Positions 7,335-13,592 of a DNA stretch of 14,463 nt are shown here, piece after piece; within the stretch, counting starts at the first letter, position 1, and every line of letters starts with the position of its first letter. Source of the DNA: Rickettsiales bacterium. GTDB lineage: Bacteria; Pseudomonadota; Alphaproteobacteria; TMED127. The notes below the pieces were generated by a model, which saw only the letters and a program-made list of their open reading frames with translations, had not been told where the DNA came from and ran no database searches. The stretch covers positions 4,848 through 19,310 of the forward strand of contig PBCD01000013.1 of the NCBI GenBank assembly GCA_002717855.1, given 5' to 3'. Made by a program: the position numbers and the translations under genes.

Positions 7335-7595
7335 TCACTTGTTTTTTAAAAACTTTTTTAAATCACCACTTTGATGTAGAGCATAAAGATCATCACATCC
7401 TCCAATAAGTCTATTTCCAAAAAAAATTTGAGGAACGGTTTTTTTCCCCTTTGACTCTTTTATCATTTTTTCTCTCGATAAAGTGTCTCCATCTATACTT
7501 ATTTCTTCAAAAATTATGTCTAATTCTTTTAAAAGTTTTTTTGCTGCTGTACAATAGCCACATATTGAAGAGGTATAAATTTTAATTTTTTGCAT
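7335..7595 (-). CDS. grxC: Glutaredoxin 3 (GrxC-type)
   Basis: A small thiol-disulfide oxidoreductase that uses glutathione to reduce disulfides or glutathionylated proteins. At 86 residues it is full length. The dithiol active site is CGYC (Cys12 to Cys15), where the family usually has CPYC. The cis-proline motif TVPQIF and the glutathione-binding GGCDDL near the C-terminus are intact, and the N-terminal MQKIKIYTSSICGYC fits the family start. It is transcribed with the Nit-type amidase (three bases apart), and its ATG faces the ATG of the NDUFAF5-like gene across only 21 bases. The proline-to-glycine change in the active site should alter redox potential, but it still has both cysteines. Confidence 0.93.
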   Translation of the reverse strand: MQKIKIYTSSICGYCTAAKKLLKELDIIFEEISIDGDTLSREKMIKESKGKKTVPQIFFGNRLIGGCDDLYALHQSGDLKKFLKNK

Positions 7596-7616
7596 ACACG
7601 ATAACGTACTTATAAC
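7596..7616. promoter_or_regulatory. Very short divergent gap between grxC and the NDUFAF5-like gene
   Basis: Only 21 bases separate two ATGs that face away from each other, and both starts are fixed by conserved N-termini. Promoter elements for each gene must therefore lie partly inside the other's coding sequence, and transcripts must be leaderless or nearly so. On the minus strand TATAAG (7614-7609) could be a -10 for grxC with a start point about ten bases before its ATG. No confident -10 is seen for the plus-strand gene: TATAAC (7611-7616) touches its ATG and is too close. Confidence 0.35.
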
Positions 7617-8405
7617 ATGACAATAGAAATTTTTGACACAAAAGCAACTATTAATTCAAAAAACAAGGCTACAAAAAATTGGAAAAAACACAACTTTATA
7701 TATAAAAAGAATTCTGAGATATTAATCGAAAAAGTTTTTGAAATTGAAAAAAAATTTAAAAATATTTTATTAATAACATCTGATTGTGATGAAGCTTACA
7801 ATAAGTTAAAATCATTAGAATATAAAACAATCACTCTTTTTACTGAATATTCAGAGTTGCACAAAAATATTAATGATTGTTGCAAAATTCAAAAAAATCT
7901 TGACGGAAAAAAAAATAAATTTGATTTAGTTATATCAAATTTATGTTTACACAGAATTAATGACATAATCACTTATGGAACTCTAATTAAAAGTCTTCTT
8001 AATCAACATGGATTTTTTATTTGTTCCTTTTTTGGTGGTAAAAGCCTAATTGAACTAAGAGATAGTTTAATCAGAACAGACCAAAAATTACTTTCAGGAG
8101 CATACCAAAGAGTGATTCCTTATGTTGATATGATAGATGCTTGTAATTTATTTAGTCAAATAGGTTTTAAAGAAATAGTATCAGATAAAAATACTTTTAA
8201 AATAAAATATAAAAAAATTTTTACCTTGCTACAAGACATTAATGGAACAGGTGAGAATTGTAATCTTCGATCAAGATATAAAGGATTAATGACAAAAAAT
8301 TATATTAATAAACTTGAACAAGAGTATAAAAAAAAATTTTATGATGGGGAAAAAAATTTCAAGGTAACATGTGATTTAGTATTTCTTTCTATGTGGAATG
8401 ATTGA
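7617..8405 (+). CDS. NDUFAF5-like protein (putative complex I assembly factor, SAM-methyltransferase fold)
   Basis: A 262-residue relative of the mitochondrial complex I assembly factor NDUFAF5 and its alphaproteobacterial homologues. Family features are IFDTKA near the start (residues 5-10), FDLVISNLCLHRIND (102-116), FFGGKSLIELRDSL (138-151), then IPYVDMIDACNLFSQIGF (167-184) and LLQDINGTGENC (204-215). NDUFAF5 hydroxylates an arginine of the NDUFS7/NuoB subunit in mitochondria; the bacterial role is inferred. SAM motif I, normally a glycine-rich DLG or GCG segment, is not recognisable: the corresponding strand reads ILLITSDCDEA (50-60). The family in alphaproteobacteria is often poor there, but complete loss of glycines is notable. 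Its last 17 bases overlap the convergent mutT. The gene lies close to ubiG, and both serve the NADH-ubiquinone respiratory chain. Confidence 0.8.
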   Translation: MTIEIFDTKATINSKNKATKNWKKHNFIYKKNSEILIEKVFEIEKKFKNILLITSDCDEAYNKLKSLEYKTITLFTEYSELHKNINDCCKIQKNLDGKKNKFDLVISNLCLHRINDIITYGTLIKSLLNQHGFFICSFFGGKSLIELRDSLIRTDQKLLSGAYQRVIPYVDMIDACNLFSQIGFKEIVSDKNTFKIKYKKIFTLLQDINGTGENCNLRSRYKGLMTKNYINKLEQEYKKKFYDGEKNFKVTCDLVFLSMWND

Positions 8406-8808
8406 GAAGTTTTTTAACAATGTTTTTATTTGAAGACAAGATTTTTTGATTTCCTAATTCTCTTGGGTTGATCCATTTTAAGCTTTGGTTCTCTCTAGGT
8501 AGTATTGTTCCCGTCCATTTTCTACAAGCATAAAATCTTAATTTCACTTTATATTCTGGATATTCATAATCATAAGAATCAAAAATAGCTATATCCTTTT
8601 TGAAAATATATACTGATAATTCTTCATAAATTTCTCTTTTCAATGCTTCAAAATAATTTTCACCCCTTTCAACTTTTCCACCAGGAAATTCCCAAAAACC
8701 AGAATAATTTTTACCCAGTGGTCTAGAGCTAATTAGAATTTTCTTTTTTTTAAAAAGAATGCATGCAACAACATCTAAACTATTTCTTTTAACTTCTGTA
8801 ATCTGCAT
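8389..8808 (-). CDS. mutT: MutT-like Nudix hydrolase (8-oxo-dGTP diphosphatase)
   Basis: Likely cleans the nucleotide pool of oxidised dGTP. The 139-residue protein has VVACILF, ISSRP and the Nudix box at 44-66: Gly44, Glu50, then REIYEEL (58-64). The usual Gly near the end of the box is Ser65 (EELSV instead of EELGV); the metal-binding glutamates are intact. GFWEFPGGK (37-45) is typical of MutT. The start ATG at 8808 lies 20 bases inside the argJ tail, so the pair is probably co-transcribed and translationally coupled. The far end overlaps the plus-strand NDUFAF5-like gene by 17 bases. In several alphaproteobacteria I recall argJ and mutT as neighbours. The exact substrate is not proven by sequence. 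Confidence 0.88.
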   Translation of the reverse strand: MQITEVKRNSLDVVACILFKKKKILISSRPLGKNYSGFWEFPGGKVERGENYFEALKREIYEELSVYIFKKDIAIFDSYDYEYPEYKVKLRFYACRKWTGTILPRENQSLKWINPRELGNQKILSSNKNIVKKLLNHST

Positions 8809-10018
8809 TTATTTTTATATAGTCTTTTGTAAAATCACATGTCCAAAATGTCCAAGTACTTTTTCCAAGTCCCAAATCAATATTAATCTCTATTTCACTT
8901 TGCTTTAAATATTCATTTAATTTTTTAAAATTCACTCTTTTTGATATCTCACCTTTTGTTATAAGTTTATTATCTTTGAAAGATATAGAAATTTTTTTTT
9001 CTTCTAATTTTATTTTGGTTTTTCCCATTGCCATTATGAGTCTACCCCAATTACAATCACCTCCTGCAATTGCAGTTTTTACTAAGGGAGAATTAGCCAC
9101 AGATGCAGCTATTATTTTCGCACTTTTGTCATTATTTGCTCCGACAACATTGATAGTTATAAATTTCTTAGAACCTTCACCATCCTTAACTATACTGAGC
9201 GCTAATTTTTTTGAAACATATTTTAACTTTGGCAAAAATTCTTTTAAATACTCTTCTTTATTGATAACAACATGGTTTTGGCTTTTTACATTTACAAATA
9301 GTACCATGTCACTAGTTGAAGTGTCAGAATCAACTGTAATCGAGTTAAATGTTTTTTCTACTATCTTATTTAGTTCTTTGTGCTGATATTTATGGTTGCA
9401 TAGAACATTTGTAAAGATAAAACTCAACATAGTTGCCATATTTGGCGCTATCATACCAGAACCCTTTGCCATACCAAAAATATATGCTTTTTGTTTACCA
9501 ACAGTAAAATTTTTTGATTCAACTTTTGGAAATGTATCAGTTGTTCTTATAGCATTAGCAGCTTTTACCCAATTTTCAGGTGAACTACTAAGATCTTTTA
9601 CTAATTTTGGTAAAATAGAAATAACCTTTTTGTGGTCAAAAAACTCCCCAATAACTCCAGTTGAAGCAATATAAATTTCATTTTGATTTATTTTCATTAG
9701 TTTTGAAAGTTCTCTAACGATTTTTTGTATTGATTTTTTCCCCTCTGAGCCTGTAAAAACGTTAGCATTGCCAGAATTTACTAAAATGGCTGAAACATAA
9801 CCAAATTTTTTTATAGATTTATTCCACTTAATTGGTTCACCGGGAAATTGTGATTTTGTAAAAAACCCAAAAATTTTTGATCTTTCTTGTAATTTGAACA
9901 AGACAATATCATCTTTATTGTTTGCCTTAAAACCACAATGTGCGATAGAAAAATCAAGGCCATCAATATATTGATTTTTTTTTTTTAATCCTGAAATTGA
10001 AAAGTTTTTTTTTTTCAT
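8789..10018 (-). CDS. argJ: Glutamate N-acetyltransferase / amino-acid acetyltransferase ArgJ
   Basis: Transfers the acetyl group from N-acetylornithine to glutamate in the cyclic arginine pathway; bifunctional members also use acetyl-CoA. The 409-residue precursor self-cleaves before a threonine that becomes the nucleophile: here APNMATMLSF (191-200), with Thr196. The oxyanion-hole Thr-Gly is in ASTGVIGE (118-125). DSDTSTSDM (230-238), KDGEGSKKF (278-286), GDCNWGRL (320-327) and the C-terminal YIKINADYRS all match ArgJ. It is first in a pair with mutT (20-base overlap) and diverges from secA across 66 bases. The first 16 codons contain two long runs of A in the sense strand (12 and 11 bases; T at 9975-9986 and 10005-10015), encoding the lysine-rich start MKKKN and LKKKN. 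These runs are possible slippage sites and also likely places for sequencing errors. Confidence 0.96.
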   Translation of the reverse strand: MKKKNFSISGLKKKNQYIDGLDFSIAHCGFKANNKDDIVLFKLQERSKIFGFFTKSQFPGEPIKWNKSIKKFGYVSAILVNSGNANVFTGSEGKKSIQKIVRELSKLMKINQNEIYIASTGVIGEFFDHKKVISILPKLVKDLSSSPENWVKAANAIRTTDTFPKVESKNFTVGKQKAYIFGMAKGSGMIAPNMATMLSFIFTNVLCNHKYQHKELNKIVEKTFNSITVDSDTSTSDMVLFVNVKSQNHVVINKEEYLKEFLPKLKYVSKKLALSIVKDGEGSKKFITINVVGANNDKSAKIIAASVANSPLVKTAIAGGDCNWGRLIMAMGKTKIKLEEKKISISFKDNKLITKGEISKRVNFKKLNEYLKQSEIEINIDLGLGKSTWTFWTCDFTKDYIKINADYRS

Positions 10019-10084
10019 AAAAAGTTTTAATTGATATTTTATTTTTAATTTATAGTTTATAAAACATTAAATAAATAAAAATAA
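10019..10084. promoter_or_regulatory. Divergent promoter region between argJ and secA
   Basis: The 66 bases between the two start codons are nearly all A and T. TTGATA at 10031-10036 resembles a -35 for secA, with TATAGT (10051-10056, short 14-base spacing) or TTATAA (10057-10062, 20 bases) as possible -10 boxes; neither spacing is ideal. On the minus strand many TATAAA-like strings exist and none stands out for argJ. There is no Shine-Dalgarno site before secA. Confidence 0.35.
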
Positions 10085-12619
10085 ATGTTTGAAGCGATAA
10101 CAAAAAAACTATTTGGTACAGAAAATGAAAGATTGCTGAAATCTTTCGACTCTACTATTGACAAAATAAACGAACTTGAAGAATCGTTCAGTAAACTTTC
10201 TGATCAAGATTTATTAAATAACACTTTTAAGTTTAAGGAATCTTTCAAACAAGGAAAAAGTTTAGATGAACTATTACCCGAAGCATTCGCAAATGTCAGA
10301 GAGGCCGCAAAAAGAACACTTAATCAGAGACATTTTGATGTTCAATTAGTTGGCGGAATTATATTACATAGGGGAAAGATAGCAGAGATGAAAACAGGCG
10401 AAGGTAAAACTCTGGTTGCCACACTACCAGCATATTTAAATGCACTCGCTGAAAAGGGAGTTCATATAGTAACTGTTAATGACTACCTTGCTAAGAGGGA
10501 TGCCCAATGGATGGGTAAAGTCTTTGAAAAATTAGGAATGAAAACAGCCTATATTACTAATGAACTTGATGATGCTCAAAGAAAATTATCATATAATGCT
10601 GACATAACATATGGAACCAATAATGAATTTGGATTTGACTATTTAAGAGATAATATGAAATTTTCTAAAGATCAGATAGTTCAAAAAGTTCCAAATTTCG
10701 CGATTGTTGATGAAGTTGATTCTATATTGATTGACGAAGCTAGAACTCCTCTGGTTATCTCAGGTCCAGCAGAAAGTTCATCAGATCTGTACAAAAAAAT
10801 AGATAAGGTCGTTTCTCTAATTTCTTCTGAAGATTATGAAAAAGATGAAAAAGCCAAGTCCGTGACAATAAAAGATAATTCAATAGAAAAAATTGAAAAA
10901 TTATTCAGTTCTCATGGCTTTTTAAAGCAAGGTGGATTGTATGACATAAATAATGTCACGTTGGTTCATCACTTAAATCAAGCTTTAAGGGCAAGGTTTC
11001 TATTCAATAAAGATGTTGATTACCTAGTTCAAAATGGAAAAGTACTTATTGTCGATGAGTTCACAGGAAGGGCTATGGAAGGAAGAAGATTTTCTGACGG
11101 CCTTCATCAGGCACTCGAAGCAAAAGAAAATCTAGAAATTCAAGTTGAAAATCAAACATTGGCTTCAATTACTTATCAGAATTATTTTAGACTTTATAAT
11201 AAATTATCAGGAATGACTGGAACAGCAAAAACGGAAGCAGACGAATTTTTTGATATCTACAAACTTGAGGTGGTAGAGGTTCCAACTAATCAGTCAATGA
11301 TAAGACAAGATTTTGATGACGAAATCTATCGAACTTCTAAAGAAAAATTTAATGCAATAATTAAATTGATCAAGGATTGCTACTCTAAAGATCAACCTTG
11401 CTTGGTTGGAACAATATCAATTGAAAATTCTGAACATTTGTCAGGTCTTCTAAAAAAAGAAAAGATTCCTCATGAAGTTTTAAATGCAAAACATCATCAA
11501 AGAGAGGCAGAAATTGTAAGTAATGCTGGTCTTGAGGGTAAAGTTACAATTGCAACTAATATGGCAGGGAGAGGAACTGATATTCAGTTGGGAGGAAATT
11601 CTGAAAATAGTGATCTCAAAGAAAAAATTAAAAAATCCGGTGGGCTGTATATCATTGGAACTGAAAGACACGAATCTAGGAGAATTGATAATCAACTTAG
11701 AGGACGTTCGGGAAGACAAGGTGATCCAGGTTCGTCTAAATTCTTTTTATCCCTAGAAGATGATTTGATGAGAATTTTTGGCTCAGAAAAATTAGATTCG
11801 GTATTACAAAGACTCGGACTAGAAGAAGATGAGTCTATTCAACATCCTTGGATCAGTAAAGCACTTGAAAGAGCTCAGAAGAAAGTTGAATCGAGAAATT
11901 TTGAAATAAGAAAAAGTCTTTTAAAGTTTGATGATGTGATGAATGAACAAAGAAAAATTATCTATAGTCAAAGAAAAGAAATTATTAATGACTTGTCAGT
12001 TGAAGATTTAATCATTGGTATGAGGCATGATTTTATAGACAGTTTAGTTGAAAAATATATAGACGATATAACTTTATTCGATAAAGATGTCGAAATAAAT
12101 CTTTCTGAGGAGATAAAAAATTCATTGAACATTACTCCAAATTTTTCAGAAATAAGAAAAATTTCAAGTTTTAATATTGACGATGTGAAAACACATGTGA
12201 AAGATCTATCAGATTTAAATATTAGTAGAAAGAAAACTGAGTATGGTAATGAGGTTTTTTCAATGGCTGAAAAAAGCCTTCTAATACAATTAATTGATCA
12301 AAGTTGGAGAGAACATTTATTATCATTAGATCACCTAAGACAAGGAATTTCACTTAGAGCGTATGGTCAAAGGGATCCATTAAATGAATACAAACAAGAA
12401 GCTTTTATAATGTTTGAAGAGATGATGTCTCAAATAAGACTTAATGTTTCAAGATTAATTAGTTTTATCGAAATAAGAAATGAAGTAAATGAAAATACCA
12501 ATACAAATATTGACGCAGATTCTAGTGTTAGCAAAAAAACCTCTAACAAAATAGCTCGCAATGCTAAATGTCCTTGTGGTTCCGGTAAAAAATATAAAAA
12601 CTGTTGCGGAAAATTCTAA
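10085..12619 (+). CDS. secA: Preprotein translocase ATPase SecA
   Basis: Motor that pushes unfolded secretory proteins through SecYEG. The 844-residue length is slightly shorter than E. coli (901). Walker A is MKTGEGKT (102-109) and the DEAD-type box is DEVD (209-212) in IVDEVDSILIDEARTP. Nucleotide-binding domain 2 shows TNMAGRGTDIQLGGN, GTERHESRRIDNQLRGRSGRQGD split over two motifs. The helical scaffold and wing region contains SLDHLRQGISLRAYGQRDP. The C-terminal SEC-C zinc finger is complete: Cys829, Cys831, Cys840, Cys841 in CPCGSGKKYKNCC, which normally contacts SecB and lipids; this suggests SecB is present, as in other proteobacteria. It stands alone on the plus strand, ending 11 bases before the convergent accA stop. 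The ATG at 10085 gives the canonical MFEAITKKLFGT start; no secM is upstream. Confidence 0.98.
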   Translation: MFEAITKKLFGTENERLLKSFDSTIDKINELEESFSKLSDQDLLNNTFKFKESFKQGKSLDELLPEAFANVREAAKRTLNQRHFDVQLVGGIILHRGKIAEMKTGEGKTLVATLPAYLNALAEKGVHIVTVNDYLAKRDAQWMGKVFEKLGMKTAYITNELDDAQRKLSYNADITYGTNNEFGFDYLRDNMKFSKDQIVQKVPNFAIVDEVDSILIDEARTPLVISGPAESSSDLYKKIDKVVSLISSEDYEKDEKAKSVTIKDNSIEKIEKLFSSHGFLKQGGLYDINNVTLVHHLNQALRARFLFNKDVDYLVQNGKVLIVDEFTGRAMEGRRFSDGLHQALEAKENLEIQVENQTLASITYQNYFRLYNKLSGMTGTAKTEADEFFDIYKLEVVEVPTNQSMIRQDFDDEIYRTSKEKFNAIIKLIKDCYSKDQPCLVGTISIENSEHLSGLLKKEKIPHEVLNAKHHQREAEIVSNAGLEGKVTIATNMAGRGTDIQLGGNSENSDLKEKIKKSGGLYIIGTERHESRRIDNQLRGRSGRQGDPGSSKFFLSLEDDLMRIFGSEKLDSVLQRLGLEEDESIQHPWISKALERAQKKVESRNFEIRKSLLKFDDVMNEQRKIIYSQRKEIINDLSVEDLIIGMRHDFIDSLVEKYIDDITLFDKDVEINLSEEIKNSLNITPNFSEIRKISSFNIDDVKTHVKDLSDLNISRKKTEYGNEVFSMAEKSLLIQLIDQSWREHLLSLDHLRQGISLRAYGQRDPLNEYKQEAFIMFEEMMSQIRLNVSRLISFIEIRNEVNENTNTNIDADSSVSKKTSNKIARNAKCPCGSGKKYKNCCGKF

Positions 12620-12630
12620 CATTTAAAATT

Positions 12631-13584
12631 TTAAGTCAAAAAATTTTTCCCAATTTCTAAAAATTTCTCTTTTCTTTGCTCAATTATTTCATTTCTAGAT
12701 TTTTTTTTATAATCTTCCATAAATTCAAAAATATGTTTTTTTATTGCTTCACAAGTTTCGTTTATATTTGTGTGTGCACCACCAACTGGTTCAGGGATAA
12801 TTTTGTCAATAATTTTTAATCCTAATAGATCTTCTGAAGTCAATTTTAAAGAGTTAGCTGCTTTGTCCGCTAGTTCACTATCTCTCCAAAGAATTGATGC
12901 ACAACCTTCTGGAGAAATAACAGAATAAATTGAATGCTCTAACATAACTACTTTATTACCTGTTGCTAGAGCAATTGCTCCTCCAGAACCACCTTCTCCT
13001 ACAATAAAAGAAAAGATAGGCACAGAAATTTTAAGACAACATTTAATAGAATTTGCTATTGCTATGGATTGACCTCTATCTTCCGCGTCAATGCCAGGAA
13101 ATGCTCCAGGCGTGTCAATGAAAGTAATTACAGGGAAATTAAACTTGTCAGCTATCTCCATAAGTCTAATTGCTTTTCTATAACCCTCTGGTTTGGCCAT
13201 ACCAAAATTATTCTTTACTCTAGTATCAATATCATGACCTTTATCATTTCCTATAACAATGACAGTTTTTCCTTCGAAAGCAGCTAGTCCTCCCTGAATA
13301 GATGTATCTTCACTAAAATATCTGTCTCCACTCAGAGAAATAAAATCCTTAAAAATATTATCTACGTAATTACCAAATTTTGGTCTATCTTGATGTCTAC
13401 AAACCTTTACTTTTTGCCATGGAGTAAGTTTTGAATAAATTTCTGATTGCATTTTGTCATATTTTTCTTGCAAGAGCGAAAGCTCGTTAGCTATGTTTTT
13501 GCTATCGTCTTTAAGTAACCTCAATTCTTCGATTTTAGAGCTTAATTCAAATAATGGTTTCTCAAAATCAAGAAAATTTTGCAT
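12631..13584 (-). CDS. accA: Acetyl-CoA carboxylase carboxyltransferase subunit alpha
   Basis: With AccD it forms the carboxyltransferase that makes malonyl-CoA for fatty-acid synthesis. The 317-residue protein begins MQNFLDFEKP, as usual in proteobacteria. Family markers are CRHQDRPKFGNYVD (62-75), SLSGDRYF (83-90), DTPGAFPG (157-164), GEGGSGGAIA (196-205) and SPEGCASILW (224-233); the two glycine-rich segments form the oxyanion and CoA sites of the crotonase fold. A short N-terminal coiled coil covers about 11-50. It follows the malyl-CoA lyase gene by 8 bases on the same strand, so the two are probably co-transcribed, and ends tail to tail with secA. Its stop codon lies inside a perfect 12-base AT palindrome (12623-12634). 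No ribosome site is visible. Confidence 0.97.
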   Translation of the reverse strand: MQNFLDFEKPLFELSSKIEELRLLKDDSKNIANELSLLQEKYDKMQSEIYSKLTPWQKVKVCRHQDRPKFGNYVDNIFKDFISLSGDRYFSEDTSIQGGLAAFEGKTVIVIGNDKGHDIDTRVKNNFGMAKPEGYRKAIRLMEIADKFNFPVITFIDTPGAFPGIDAEDRGQSIAIANSIKCCLKISVPIFSFIVGEGGSGGAIALATGNKVVMLEHSIYSVISPEGCASILWRDSELADKAANSLKLTSEDLLGLKIIDKIIPEPVGGAHTNINETCEAIKKHIFEFMEDYKKKSRNEIIEQRKEKFLEIGKNFLT

Positions 13585-13592
13585 AACAAAAT

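Noticed and set aside
7633..7638. Exact TTGACA on the plus strand as a -35 promoter element
   Set aside because: It is within the beginning of the NDUFAF5-like gene (FDTKA codons), and no plus-strand gene starts at a suitable distance downstream.
8976..9674. Two open frames of 136 and 92 codons on the plus strand
   Set aside because: They lie entirely antisense to argJ, whose product is conserved throughout, and their translations show no recognisable domain. They are by-products of low stop-codon density opposite AT-rich genes.
12623..12634. Perfect 12-base palindrome TTAAAATTTTAA between secA and accA, as a bidirectional terminator
   Set aside because: It has no G or C and no loop, so an RNA hairpin would be very weak; AT-only palindromes are expected by chance in this composition. 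No rho-independent terminator is convincing anywhere in the window.
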